From positions 310,001-374,000 of the forward strand of contig LGYU01000010.1 in the NCBI GenBank assembly GCA_001302245.1: a DNA stretch of 64,000 bases, read 5' to 3'. The stretch is from Chitinophagaceae bacterium PMP191F (GTDB taxonomy: Bacteria; Bacteroidota; Bacteroidia; Chitinophagales; Chitinophagaceae). The translations under genes were made by a program, and so were the position numbers. The notes under the pieces were generated by a model. The model was not told the origin of the DNA, searched no databases, and saw nothing but the letters and a program-made list of their open reading frames with translations. Below, piece by piece: positions 17,813 to 27,355 of the stretch (its first letter is position 1; each line of letters begins with the position of its first letter).

Positions 17813-18289
17813 TTAAGGGCATTGTTTTACAGGGATAACGTTCTTGATATCATTAACAGGCTGACCATTTACAAAAGCCTGTGTCATACGATAGGTAAAT
17901 GTGCAGGGAGTTTTGTCTATAGCATAAGCAGCCCTGATTGAATCAGTAACTATTCCATTCAGTTCCACGTACAATGTTTTATCCAATAAATGTCCCAGGG
18001 TCATCATATTGGCAGGCGTACCAGCCCTTTCAGACATTGCACTATCGCATCTGAACTGAATATTAATACGTCTATTATCAAAAACAGTATACACTTTTAA
18101 CTGGCTGGTATCATACTTCTTATACTGCCCGAAAAAAAGATCATGACCGTCACAGTCAGTTACATTGAATAAAGTAGTATAAAGAATATAGTCATAAATG
18201 ACTGCGCAGTCGTCTGCAGCTGTTTTTTTACAGGATGCAGCAATGGCCAGCAAAATAATAATGCAGATAGTGGTTGGTATTCGCTTCAT
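17813..18289 (-). CDS. small lipoprotein of unknown function
   Basis: 158 residues beginning MKRIPTTICIIILLAIAASCKK, a lipoprotein signal with lipobox AASC. The mature part is hydrophilic with several cysteines. I recognise no domain. Its ATG overlaps the stop of the upstream symporter gene (ATGA), so it is translationally coupled as the last gene of the PIG-L/symporter operon. Confidence 0.7.
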   Translation of the reverse strand: MKRIPTTICIIILLAIAASCKKTAADDCAVIYDYILYTTLFNVTDCDGHDLFFGQYKKYDTSQLKVYTVFDNRRINIQFRCDSAMSERAGTPANMMTLGHLLDKTLYVELNGIVTDSIRAAYAIDKTPCTFTYRMTQAFVNGQPVNDIKNVIPVKQCP

Positions 18290-20013
18290 GCCTGTGATGA
18301 CATACGCAGGCGGGAAAACGTTGCTTGTAATATTTCACTTATTACAACCACCATCACCGCCCCTATTACATTCAGCCACAGGAAAGATACCAGGTCAAGA
18401 AAATACACACTGATAACCAATACTTCCGTAAGAATGGCCGCAATAAAAACAGCGTTGCCGGCAGTTTTTTTCCGGAAAAACGCTACTAAAAAAATTCCGA
18501 GGATAGTGCCATAGAACCATGAACCCAGGATGTTCACGGCCTCAATAAGACTGTTTCCCAGGTCGTAGGCAAACTGGGCTACAGCAATACAAAAAATGCC
18601 CCACAGGAATGTATACCATTTTGACCACCTGTATTCCTGAACAGGTGTAAGTGTTCTTCGTGAAAACTTCCTGTGAAAATCGATCATGGTACAAGATGCC
18701 AGCGAATTGAGTGCAGCCGCTATACTACCCCACGATGCCAGGAAAATAATAGCAATGATAAGCCCTACCAGGCCATTAGGAAGTATATCCCCCACAAAAC
18801 GCAAAAAGATATAGTTGGTATCATTGGCATCACTGTCGGGATTGGCTTTTTTGATTATGTTACGGATGGCAGTGCGTGCAATCTTGTCCTGCTTCTCATT
18901 TGCCTGTATCCTGTCACGTACTTCATCAACAGCCTGCTCATTGTGTTGTTTCAATGCTGCAACCAGTTCTGTTGCATTCTTTCTTTTTTCCTGCTGCAAT
19001 TGCTGGTATTGCTTGTCTGCAGCAGCATATTCTGTAGCATAGATGCTTTTCTTTACCGCCTGCTCCTGCGATAGATTGAAATAGGAAGGCGCCTGGTAAA
19101 ACTGGTAAAAAGCAAACAGCAATATGCCTATCAGCAAAATACCAAACTGTAAAGGTACTTTCACCAATCCGTTCATCAGCAGGCCCAGCTTACTTTCCTG
19201 TTCGCTTTTTGCAGTAAGGTAACGACCCACCTGGCTTTGATCAGTACCGAAATAACTTAATGCCAGGAAAAAGCCACCTATTACACCACTCCAGATATTA
19301 TAACGGTCTTTCCAGTCAAATCCTTTTTCTGTGATGCCGGATGTAATGACATTCAGTTTACCTGATTTACCGCCTATATGTAATGCATCTGTAATACCAA
19401 CACCTTCCGGCAACAGCTTTACAGCCCACCATGCGGCAATGAACATGGCGGCATAAATAATTACAAACTGCAACTGTTGCGTATAAGCTACTGCACGTGC
19501 GCCACCACTAACTGTATAAATGATAAGCATGCCACCCATAAACAGGTTGGTAATGGTAATATCCCATCCCAGCATACTGTGCAGTACCAGTGAAGGTGCA
19601 ATGATGCTGATACCTGTAGATAACCCGCGTGATAAAAGGAAGAAAAAAGAAGTGAGCGTACGCGTTTTCAGATCAAAACGTTGTTCCAGGTATTCATACG
19701 CTGTAAAGATCTTCAGCCGGTGAAATACCGGTACAAAAAAGATACACACTACCACCATGGCCAGCGGAAGACCAAAGTAGTATTGTACAAACCGCATACC
19801 ATCGGTATACGCCTGTCCCGGCGCAGTAAGAAAGGTAATGGAACTGGCCTGTGTGCCCATAATGCTCAGCAATATGATCCACCAGGGCATTTTCCTGTCG
19901 CTGAGAAAATAGCCTTCCAGGTTGCGTGATGTACGGCTTTTGTATATGCCATATACAATAATGATCAGCAACGTTGTAACCAGTACCAGCCAGTCTAGCG
20001 GGGAAAACTTCAT
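18286..20013 (-). CDS. sodium:solute symporter (SSS family)
   Basis: 575-residue inner-membrane transporter with about 13 helices. It opens SPLDWLVLVTTLLIIIVYGIY and contains YFLSDRKMPWWIILLSIMGTQASSITFL, the typical SSS TM1-TM2 pattern. A cytosolic loop (about 310-375) is rich in charged residues and predicted coiled coil. The neighbouring PIG-L deacetylase suggests an amino-sugar or acetylated substrate (inference). The ATG overlaps the stop codon of a 39-codon membrane-protein gene upstream (ATGA). Confidence 0.88.
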   Translation of the reverse strand: MKFSPLDWLVLVTTLLIIIVYGIYKSRTSRNLEGYFLSDRKMPWWIILLSIMGTQASSITFLTAPGQAYTDGMRFVQYYFGLPLAMVVVCIFFVPVFHRLKIFTAYEYLEQRFDLKTRTLTSFFFLLSRGLSTGISIIAPSLVLHSMLGWDITITNLFMGGMLIIYTVSGGARAVAYTQQLQFVIIYAAMFIAAWWAVKLLPEGVGITDALHIGGKSGKLNVITSGITEKGFDWKDRYNIWSGVIGGFFLALSYFGTDQSQVGRYLTAKSEQESKLGLLMNGLVKVPLQFGILLIGILLFAFYQFYQAPSYFNLSQEQAVKKSIYATEYAAADKQYQQLQQEKRKNATELVAALKQHNEQAVDEVRDRIQANEKQDKIARTAIRNIIKKANPDSDANDTNYIFLRFVGDILPNGLVGLIIAIIFLASWGSIAAALNSLASCTMIDFHRKFSRRTLTPVQEYRWSKWYTFLWGIFCIAVAQFAYDLGNSLIEAVNILGSWFYGTILGIFLVAFFRKKTAGNAVFIAAILTEVLVISVYFLDLVSFLWLNVIGAVMVVVISEILQATFSRLRMSSQA

Positions 20014-20129
20014 GCAAAGTGTTTAGTGAACAGGTAGAATAATACGCTCAATAGCAACAGGAAACCTATTACCAGCAGGTACCAGTAGCGCCATTTGCTG
20101 AACACAGGTATTTTTTCACTCCCTTCCAT
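20010..20129 (-). CDS. 39-residue single-span membrane protein, coupled to the symporter
   Basis: Hand-translated small gene: starts MEGSEKIPVFSKWRYWYLLV, then a hydrophobic run IGFLLLLSVLFYLF, ending TKHFA. Its TGA overlaps the symporter ATG by 2 bases of ATGA, and there are no other stops, so it is probably translated with the symporter. It resembles in logic the small accessory subunits (DUF485/DUF3311 type) that precede other SSS symporters, but I recognise no sequence similarity. Confidence 0.65.
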   Translation of the reverse strand: MEGSEKIPVFSKWRYWYLLVIGFLLLLSVLFYLFTKHFA

Positions 20130-20211
20130 ATTATTCTTCGTTGATTGTCGATGCGGAAATAATTCGCTGAGATAAATTAAATCATCTATAGTCCCTTTAT
20201 TTCAAAATATC

Positions 20212-20376
20212 TCAGTCTCTTCTACGTTTTGCCGAAGCCAGCAGGAAAACAAGTCCCAGCAACAAGCCCAGCATAATACCAACGCTCATTTTTTTGATCA
20301 GCTTTCCCACTATAAGGCCAAGGATTATAGCTATTACCAATGCCACCTCGCCGCGCTTCACGGGTGTTGAACTCAT
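20212..20376 (-). CDS. 54-residue membrane protein between the PIG-L and symporter genes
   Basis: Hand-translated: begins MSSTPVKRGEVALVIAIILG, continues with LIVGKLIKKM and a second hydrophobic stretch SVGIMLGLLLGLVFLLA, and ends SAKRRRD (positive-inside tail). Two membrane spans. It starts 2 bases after the PIG-L stop codon and lies 82 bases before the 39-residue gene, so it fits the operon. Function unknown. Confidence 0.6.
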   Translation of the reverse strand: MSSTPVKRGEVALVIAIILGLIVGKLIKKMSVGIMLGLLLGLVFLLASAKRRRD

Positions 20377-20378
20377 GA

Positions 20379-22904
20379 CTAATTTTTCTTTTTATTTAAT
20401 GCAATGATATTAGCCAGCAAGCGATAAGCCCCCGGTACACCGGCAGGCAACTGACGGAAGAATACCAGCCCGGTGTATACAAAGGTACCTTTTCCATAAC
20501 GGGCGATCAGCAAACTTCCTTTTTGTGGCGCTTCATTAGGGTCTGCCATTGAAAGTGGCATTTCAAAAGCAGGAGACACCTGTTCTGCAAAATAAATTCC
20601 GCGTTCCTGTGTCCAGCTTTCAAAATCTTTTGACGTGATCTTATTGGGATAGGTCAGTACAGCATGTTCGGGTTGCAGAAAATTAACAGCCGCTTTTTCA
20701 TCTGTTACGCGGTTGCGTGAAATGGTGAACGGATAAGGACTGATGCGTGCCTGCGCTCCATTGATGGTATTGCTGGTATTGTATTGCACAACCAGGTTAC
20801 CGCCATTCTGCACATAGTTCATCAGCACTTCATATTTTTCTGACAAAAAGTTGTGAATATTGTAAGCACGTACACCTGTAATGATAGCATCCAGTCCGGC
20901 CAGTTTGGGTAGCGCCAGGTCTTCCGGTGATAACATCACTACTTCATAGCCCATCGCCATCAATGCTTCGGGCACCACATCACCGGCTCCCTTTATATAA
21001 CCTATGCGTTTACCAACAGTACGTACCTCGTTGGTCAGTATTTTTACTTTAGGCTGGTAGAAATAATGTACAGTAGGAATATGATCATAATTGATCAAAC
21101 GGAGGTTATTGCTGAATGTTTGTGTCATTCCCGATGGATCGGGTACTGCCACACCCACATCAAGATCGGCATTCTCTTTAAACCTCAATACAGAATCCAG
21201 TCCCATTACTATATCCTGCTGACTGTTTTTTGCCAGGTTCAGCGAATATTTTTTAGTAGCCAGCTTCCCGGTTTTATCTGATAGCACAACAGAGCCATCA
21301 CGTGTTCCCTTTTCTGTAAAACTCTGATAATGTATAGTGAGTTTGGGATACACCCTGGGCACCACATTGGTCAATACCACAGCAGGGGCACCACTTACAA
21401 TAACGGCAGGTACCGTAATAACCGGTTTGTATTGCTCTCCTTTAACAGGATCTGTAAACTTATACTGTATGGGATAATTGCTTGTCAGTGAAGTATTGCC
21501 TGTAAAGAAAGCAACCAACAGATCATTGGCTGGATTTTGTGGCAAGCCTATCAGTTGTTGTGATTTTACAGTAAAGCCGCCTTCCGTCATCTGGTCGCGC
21601 AGCCAGTAAGGCTGGTCTTCCATAAAGCCGGTACGCATCAACCTCCTGATGGTAATAGTTTTGGGTTTATTGTAAGGCATGGTATCTGCCAGTAAAAAAC
21701 TGGTATCGCCGGTATTTACACGTACCTTACCAATGGGATAACGACTACGGTTGATGGCATAAAATGTAATATCTACAGAATCGCCGGACACCACAAACTG
21801 CTGTTTTATCGTTGCTTCAAAATACAATCCCATACAGGCCTGTATCAAAGTATTCAACTCCTGCTTTTTCTGCATTATCCATATAAGGTCTTTAGGTGAG
21901 TTTCCCAGTCCGTTCAGCGTATTACGCAATTCAATTAATGCCTGTACAGATCTTTCCGGTTCACGCACCTGGTATTGCTCCTGTATTGTTCTTAATCTTT
22001 GTTCAATGTTATTATCACCAAGACGTTTCCAGCTAACATCCACGCCATCCATCAGGTCTTTTACAGGTGCTTCGCCTGCCACAGGAGAAAAAAACTCCAG
22101 CGCTTCTCCCCTTGAACCGGCTGAACCAAATCCCTGACTTTTATGCTGACTACGGCTTTGTGCTGCTATTTCGCCATAACTTTTTCCTTCCAGTGCATTG
22201 TAACCTCCCACATCAATAGTAAACTGCCCGGGCGAGGTTGTATTATTGCCACCAAAATTGAATGTATTCCACATCAGGCGTTTTGCCTGCCAGGTTGTAA
22301 TACCTCCTACCAATTGTGCAGGGAAACGGGTGGAGTCAGCAGCAGCAAAAAAAGCTTCGCGAGCCAGTATTGCAGATGCAGAATGATGCCCATGACCGGC
22401 ACGCGCATCTTCCGGGAATCTTGTAATGATCACGTCGGGTCTGAATTTGCGAATTACCCATACCACATCACTCAGTATCTTTTCTTTATTCCAGATGGTG
22501 AATGTTTCTTCAGGATTTTTGGAAAACCCAAAATCATACGCAGTGGCAAAAAACTGTTCTGCGCCATCTATCCTGCGGGCAGCCAGCAGTTCCTGCGTTC
22601 TGATCAATCCCAGCGCCACCCCCTGTTCATCACCAATCAGGTTTTGTCCGCCATCACCTCTTGTCAGCGACAGATAGGCTGTTCTGTATTTTTTTTCTTT
22701 TGATAAATAGGTCAGCAGCCGGGTGTTTTCATCATCAGGATGTGCCCCTACATACAATACGCTTCCCAATACATTCAGCTTTTCTATCTGCTGATAAATA
22801 TCCGAAGCACTATATGTTGGTGGTGCCTGTGCAATACCTGTTGCTGCGGTTAAAGATGCAGTTAAGAAAACAAAAAAACGCTTTGTGTATAAATGCAGGT
22901 TCAT
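20379..22904 (-). CDS. secreted PIG-L family deacetylase (large form)
   Basis: 841 residues. A signal peptide (1-about 25) is followed by a LmbE/PIG-L zinc deacetylase domain (about 45-300). AHPDDE (about 56-61) and GHGHHSAS are the zinc-binding motifs of N-acetylglucosaminyl-type deacetylases. The C-terminal ~500 residues are beta-rich, with a ThuA/glutamine-amidotransferase-like segment near YEVVMLSPEDLALPKL. Probably periplasmic removal of acetyl groups from amino sugars, with the co-transcribed symporter importing the product (inference from operon). First gene of the five-gene operon 22904 to 17813. Confidence 0.85.
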   Translation of the reverse strand: MNLHLYTKRFFVFLTASLTAATGIAQAPPTYSASDIYQQIEKLNVLGSVLYVGAHPDDENTRLLTYLSKEKKYRTAYLSLTRGDGGQNLIGDEQGVALGLIRTQELLAARRIDGAEQFFATAYDFGFSKNPEETFTIWNKEKILSDVVWVIRKFRPDVIITRFPEDARAGHGHHSASAILAREAFFAAADSTRFPAQLVGGITTWQAKRLMWNTFNFGGNNTTSPGQFTIDVGGYNALEGKSYGEIAAQSRSQHKSQGFGSAGSRGEALEFFSPVAGEAPVKDLMDGVDVSWKRLGDNNIEQRLRTIQEQYQVREPERSVQALIELRNTLNGLGNSPKDLIWIMQKKQELNTLIQACMGLYFEATIKQQFVVSGDSVDITFYAINRSRYPIGKVRVNTGDTSFLLADTMPYNKPKTITIRRLMRTGFMEDQPYWLRDQMTEGGFTVKSQQLIGLPQNPANDLLVAFFTGNTSLTSNYPIQYKFTDPVKGEQYKPVITVPAVIVSGAPAVVLTNVVPRVYPKLTIHYQSFTEKGTRDGSVVLSDKTGKLATKKYSLNLAKNSQQDIVMGLDSVLRFKENADLDVGVAVPDPSGMTQTFSNNLRLINYDHIPTVHYFYQPKVKILTNEVRTVGKRIGYIKGAGDVVPEALMAMGYEVVMLSPEDLALPKLAGLDAIITGVRAYNIHNFLSEKYEVLMNYVQNGGNLVVQYNTSNTINGAQARISPYPFTISRNRVTDEKAAVNFLQPEHAVLTYPNKITSKDFESWTQERGIYFAEQVSPAFEMPLSMADPNEAPQKGSLLIARYGKGTFVYTGLVFFRQLPAGVPGAYRLLANIIALNKKKN

Positions 22905-23155
22905 AAGTATATTCCTTTCTGCCTGTTAGTTTAGCAATGATTGTATCAATGTGTTCAACCCGGTTATTCAGTTAAGATGCGTTACAGAGTCCGCCCGCGG
23001 AAGTATTTTCCGGGCATGTACTGCGCCAGTGATGGGCAATAAAAGAAGGAGGAAACGTAATTGCATCGCCTGAGACTTTATATTATCCAGGTTAAGATAA
23101 CAATCTCTGCCTGAATACATACAGGTAACACTTACCGGGCGCCAAAATAAACAAA
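22905..23155. other. intergenic region between the M14 peptidase and PIG-L genes
   Basis: The 334-base gap 22905-23238 holds the terminator at 23156-23179 and presumably the promoter of the PIG-L operon, though I find no exact TAnnTTTG. A 33-codon minus-strand frame (23069 to 22968, starting MQLRFLLLLLPITGAVHA) looks like a signal peptide with only a short tail and may be a gene remnant; I do not call it a gene. Confidence 0.35.
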
Positions 23156-23179
23156 AGCGGGGCATTGTATTGCCCCGCT
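23156..23179 (-). terminator. intrinsic terminator after the M14 peptidase gene
   Basis: Perfect 9-bp stem AGCGGGGCA / TGCCCCGCT with a 6-base loop. The minus strand continues TTTGTTTATTTT. It lies 60 bases past the stop at 23239. Confidence 0.88.
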
Positions 23180-23238
23180 CATATATTTTTAACATTAAAT
23201 GTGAATGGCCTGTTATAAAACCGGATGTTTTATACTAC

Positions 23239-25773
23239 CTATTGACCTACAAAGAATACAGCATTGCAAAACAGCAGTTTACCGTTTTCCCAGAAACTTC
23301 TGAACAACGGGTTGTCTGTCATATACACCACACTGCCACGGCCCCTGTCCTCTACTCCGAATACCAGGGCATCTTTCAGCTTTTCTTTCAGTCTGGAGCC
23401 TACAAAACCCGCTACCTGGTTGTCTTTTTTAATTACTCCTACGTTCCAGTCTCCGTTTTTCAGGAATTCGTACATCGCATCGTCCTGTTTCAGGGTGTAA
23501 TAAAAATTATCGTATCCAAATGCCAGGGGATGTGAATTGTCCAGGTCAACCCGGAAAATAGAACCCGGTGTTACGTTGGGCAGGTAATCACGCTCGCGGT
23601 TCTCATAACGACGCAATGCTTCGTACTCATCTTTTTTATCGTCTTTCTTGTCTTTTTTGTCGTCGTCACTTTTTGTTTTGATACCCCAGTCGTTGCGTGC
23701 CAGTTGTGCTACAGCATTTTCCATAGCAATCAGGTGGCCACCACTGCTTACCCACTCTTTCAGCATTTCGTGAGCTGATTTATCATTGAGTGTGCGGTAG
23801 CTGCCATCAACCAGAATCAGTACATCAATATCTTTCAGTACATAGCGGTTCAGATCGGTGGCTTGTATGATGTTAATGGGATACTGCAGTTGTACATCAA
23901 ACAGGTGCCATACTTCACCCATACCCAGCGAGGAAACACCATCACCCGATAACAGGGCTACACGGGGCATACGGATGGTATGTACACGATCTGACCCAAA
24001 ATCAAACCCTTTATCAACAAAAGTAGAAGCCACGGTAGCATATCCTATGCCCACTTTGCGCGCTGCAGAGTCTACCACACTTTGCAGGGATGCTCCGAAA
24101 GACTGATTGCTGGTACGCGTAATGATCAGTGTACCTCTTTCGTAATCGGCATTGCCGATCTTAAATGGCTCCTCTGCATAACGCACCTTTACTTTCTGCT
24201 GCAATATTTCACTTAAAAACCGTGCGCTGTTCAATCCATTCCAGCGAACCAGGTATGCAGCCGCAGGTTCGGATAATATTGCCTTGACAGGTGTATTCTT
24301 TATATGCTGTGTGGTATTCAATCCCGCTACAGGAGCATTTAACCCATAAGTGGTCAATCCATATACAAAAGGAAGTGACCATGCGGTAATATCATACGTA
24401 ACAGAATCGTTCAGTTTGGAATTGCGTTCAAACAATACACGCAGCAGGTTGGAATTGGGTTGACTGGCATTGATGATAATATCCCTGCTATCCGTTTTTA
24501 CAGATTCCTGTTTACCGGTAAAATAGTTTACCCCGCTGAAGGCAGCACCATTGGCATCTGCCCATTCAATTGCATTTTTATCCAGCAGTTCTTTTAAACG
24601 CTGCAATTTGTCACCGGCATCTGCTTTTATTACATACGCTTTATAATCACCGGCAGGTGCAGAACGTGCTTTGTCATAATATTTTTTAAATTCCTGCACC
24701 AGTTTACCGGCATTCTGCGATGCTACTTCAATAGTAGACATACCGGTAGTAAAGTGATGATACAGGCGATCCCATAAAGTAAGGGTATCACCGTCATTAT
24801 TAATAACAGTAATGCCACCACGACTATGACCGCCCTGTTCAAAGGTCATACCGATAGCACCACGGTAAATGGGGTAAGTATCACCATAACTGGGATAGAA
24901 CAGGTCAAAACGTTCTTTGGTAAAGAACAGCCAGCCGTTCTGGTCAAAATATTTTGCGTTGCTCTTTCCGATCATTACCTGGAAATCGCGTTGCCAGGTG
25001 GTAATGATCTCATGAAAAGGTTCGGCAGCAGGGGCAAAATAATAAGGAGCGTTGTAGCTCTGTTCGTGGTAATCCACATGGATCTGTGGCAGCCACTGGC
25101 TGTATTTTGCAATACGTTGCTGTGTCTCTACCTGTGTTTGCCATGCCCAGTCGCGGTTAAGGTCAAAATAATAATGATTGGAACGACCGCCGGGCCAGGG
25201 TTCTATATGCTCCCGTGTATATGACAGGGGATTGCCTTTTTTACCTACTACGCTATTGAACCAGTTCACATACCGGTCGCGACCGTCGGGGTTGATACAG
25301 GGATCGATCAGGATCACCGTATTTTTCAGCCATTCTTTGGTTCTGTTATTGGCAGGATTTACCAGTTCAAATAAAGTCAGCATGGCTGCTTCAGAAGAAG
25401 ATGTTTCATTGCCATGTACGTTGTAGCTCAGCCACACAATAGCAGGTGCATTGTCGGTGGTAGCCTGCTGGTCTTTCAGAATACCTGTCAGTGCCAGGTT
25501 GTTTTTGCGGATTTCGTCAATTCTTGACAGGTTGGAGGGTTGTGCAATAGTAGCCAGCAACAGCGGACGTCCTTCATTGGTGGTGCCGTATTGCTCCAGC
25601 TTTACCATATTGGGTACAGCTTCTGCTACGTACTTAAAATAATTTACTACATTAAAATGTGGGGTGTAACGACTTCCCAGCTTATAACCCAGGAATTGTT
25701 CGGGCGATTTTACCTGTGCTGTTAACCAGCCGGCAGCCAGCAACAGGCACAACAGTGCAGCAATTTTCTTCAT
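23239..25773 (-). CDS. secreted M14 family zinc carboxypeptidase
   Basis: 844 residues: signal peptide (1-19), M14 carboxypeptidase domain (about 30-370), and a long C-terminal region with a glutamine-amidotransferase-like fold. Zinc and catalytic motifs are HGNETSSSEAAM (HxxE), INPDGRDRYVNWF, DYHEQSYN and TFEQGG. A charged KKDKKDDKKDE stretch lies near residue 725. Likely periplasmic or surface peptidase, either on peptides or on peptidoglycan stems. Monocistronic, flanked by terminators. Confidence 0.88.
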   Translation of the reverse strand: MKKIAALLCLLLAAGWLTAQVKSPEQFLGYKLGSRYTPHFNVVNYFKYVAEAVPNMVKLEQYGTTNEGRPLLLATIAQPSNLSRIDEIRKNNLALTGILKDQQATTDNAPAIVWLSYNVHGNETSSSEAAMLTLFELVNPANNRTKEWLKNTVILIDPCINPDGRDRYVNWFNSVVGKKGNPLSYTREHIEPWPGGRSNHYYFDLNRDWAWQTQVETQQRIAKYSQWLPQIHVDYHEQSYNAPYYFAPAAEPFHEIITTWQRDFQVMIGKSNAKYFDQNGWLFFTKERFDLFYPSYGDTYPIYRGAIGMTFEQGGHSRGGITVINNDGDTLTLWDRLYHHFTTGMSTIEVASQNAGKLVQEFKKYYDKARSAPAGDYKAYVIKADAGDKLQRLKELLDKNAIEWADANGAAFSGVNYFTGKQESVKTDSRDIIINASQPNSNLLRVLFERNSKLNDSVTYDITAWSLPFVYGLTTYGLNAPVAGLNTTQHIKNTPVKAILSEPAAAYLVRWNGLNSARFLSEILQQKVKVRYAEEPFKIGNADYERGTLIITRTSNQSFGASLQSVVDSAARKVGIGYATVASTFVDKGFDFGSDRVHTIRMPRVALLSGDGVSSLGMGEVWHLFDVQLQYPINIIQATDLNRYVLKDIDVLILVDGSYRTLNDKSAHEMLKEWVSSGGHLIAMENAVAQLARNDWGIKTKSDDDKKDKKDDKKDEYEALRRYENRERDYLPNVTPGSIFRVDLDNSHPLAFGYDNFYYTLKQDDAMYEFLKNGDWNVGVIKKDNQVAGFVGSRLKEKLKDALVFGVEDRGRGSVVYMTDNPLFRSFWENGKLLFCNAVFFVGQ

Positions 25774-25837
25774 ATTCGTGTGTGTATGAGGTGTGAATGT
25801 AACAAAACAAACACGAACTATGAAGCAGGAAAATGAC

Positions 25838-25895
25838 TACCGGCAGGAAGTTGTCCGTCTGTTTTCTTAAAACGGAAATATCATTCCTGCCAGTA
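25838..25895 (-). terminator. probable terminator after the NDH-2 gene
   Basis: TACCGGCAGGAA and TTCCTGCCAGTA pair as a 12-bp stem with one mismatch. The 34-base loop contains further self-complementary sequence. It follows the NDH-2 stop and is trailed by a short T run on the minus strand. Confidence 0.5.
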
Positions 25896-25906
25896 ATATG
25901 GAAATA

Positions 25907-27181
25907 TTAATCTTCTACCCTTTTATCAGGTCTGAAAATAAAGCGCAATGCCAGGTCGCGGGTCAGGTACGCAGAAGCCCAGTTAAAAAAGGTCTTGATA
26001 CGGTTGCGATAGTTGATAAGCGACCAGATGTGGATCACAGCCCAGATACCTGCGGCAAACAGCCCGTTGAAATGTAATTTTCCAATATCAGCCACCGCTT
26101 TGTTGCGGCCGATAATGGCCATGCTGCCCTTATCCTTGTAGGAAAAAGGCTTCCACTCCCTGTTGTGCAGACTATTGGAAAGATTTTTTGCAAGATTTAC
26201 CCCTTGCTGTATGGCTACCTGCGCCAGCTGCGGATGTCCGCCCGGGAAATTCTTATCTGTAGTTTGTAAACTGCAATCGCCGATAGCATAAATATTATTG
26301 GTGCCCTGTACTTTATTAAATTCATCGACCATTACTCTTCTGCCTCTGCCCACCACTTCTTTGGGAATACCGGGCAACTCTACAGCAATTACCCCGGCTG
26401 TCCATATCAGTGTAGCTGTAGCTATTTTATTACCATCTCCCAGCAGTACCTCATTGTCCACGTAATCTTTTACCTGTGTTTTCAACATCACTTTTACGCC
26501 CAGCTTTTCAAGTGATTTCTGTGTATAGTTCTGTGATTTTGTACTCATCGGCCCCAGTACATGCTCACCGGCATCTACCAGGTATAAGCGCCATAATTTT
26601 TCTCGCAGTTCAGGATAATCTTTTTTTACCACGCTGTGCCGCATTTCTGCAAGGATACCGGAGATTTCTACCCCGGAAGGACCGCCACCTGCTACCACAA
26701 TGGTGAGCAGTTTTTGCCTTTCCTCTTCGCTTTCTGTAATAGTAGCTTTTTCTGCTACCTGCAGCAGGTAATTGCGCAGTTCAATAGCATCGTTGATGGT
26801 TTTCATGGGAACCGCATGCTTCATCACATTTTCAAGACCAAAAAAATTGGATTGTGTACCGGTTGCAAATACCAGGTAATCATAATGTACATCTCCATTG
26901 GAGGTCACGATCTTATTCTCCGCAGGCTCTACCCGCAGAAACTGGGCCATCCTGAAACCAACATTTTTTTTAGAGCGAAACAGCTTGCGAAACGGGTAAC
27001 TGATATTGGAAGGCTCCAGGAATCCTGCAGAAACCTGGTAGATAAGTGGCGGAAAGAAATTGTAATTATTCTTGTCTACCAGTGTTACATGAAACTGCTC
27101 GTTCTTTGATAGCTCTTTTACCAGGTTCACACCGGCGAAACCACCTCCCACTACCACTACCTGTTTTACTGCTGTTGCCAT
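25907..27181 (-). CDS. type II NADH dehydrogenase (NDH-2)
   Basis: Single-subunit, non-proton-pumping NADH:quinone oxidoreductase. The 424-residue protein has the FAD-binding GGGFAGVNLVKEL at the N-terminus and a second dinucleotide fold VAGGGPSGVEISGILAEM for NADH. The C-terminus (WAVIHIWSLINYRNRIKTFFNW, then LALRFIFRP) forms amphipathic helices that bind the membrane. Start at 27181 (MATAVKQVVVVGGG) is preferred to 27214. Upstream, 27206-27221 carries a 16-base word also found before the kdpD gene. Confidence 0.9.
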   Translation of the reverse strand: MATAVKQVVVVGGGFAGVNLVKELSKNEQFHVTLVDKNNYNFFPPLIYQVSAGFLEPSNISYPFRKLFRSKKNVGFRMAQFLRVEPAENKIVTSNGDVHYDYLVFATGTQSNFFGLENVMKHAVPMKTINDAIELRNYLLQVAEKATITESEEERQKLLTIVVAGGGPSGVEISGILAEMRHSVVKKDYPELREKLWRLYLVDAGEHVLGPMSTKSQNYTQKSLEKLGVKVMLKTQVKDYVDNEVLLGDGNKIATATLIWTAGVIAVELPGIPKEVVGRGRRVMVDEFNKVQGTNNIYAIGDCSLQTTDKNFPGGHPQLAQVAIQQGVNLAKNLSNSLHNREWKPFSYKDKGSMAIIGRNKAVADIGKLHFNGLFAAGIWAVIHIWSLINYRNRIKTFFNWASAYLTRDLALRFIFRPDKRVED

Positions 27182-27205
27182 ATATGAAGTTGTTTTGTTC
27201 TGATA

Positions 27206-27221
27206 AATCGGCAATCGTGAA
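27206..27221. repeat. 16-base repeat AATCGGCAATCGTGAA, copy 1
   Basis: Identical to 59312-59327. Both copies lie about 25-45 bases upstream of a minus-strand start codon (NDH-2 here, kdpD there). Could be a shared regulatory site or part of a dispersed intergenic repeat. Confidence 0.5.
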
Positions 27222-27238
27222 ATCGGGATGGCTGAATT

Positions 27239-27293
27239 GTTTGATGGTTCTATGGTTACCAGTTATTACAATCAAAACATACAACCATCAAAC
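27239..27293. repeat. intergenic inverted repeat, GTTTGATGGTT
   Basis: GTTTGATGGTT (27239-27249) and AACCATCAAAC (27283-27293) are perfect 11-bp inverted repeats with a 33-base spacer. They lie between the phosphoesterase-fusion gene stop and the NDH-2 start, and belong to the same family as 1079-1156 and 7139-7170. Confidence 0.6.
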
Positions 27294-27355
27294 ATTCATA
27301 CTGCTGCATAGCTCAAAACTCATCACTCTTTCAAACCTCAGACTTCCGGTCTTCT

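Noticed and set aside
22968-23069. 33-codon minus-strand frame starting MQLRFLLLLLPITGAVHA
   Set aside because: Looks like a signal peptide but has only a 14-residue tail, no operon link and no sign of constraint.
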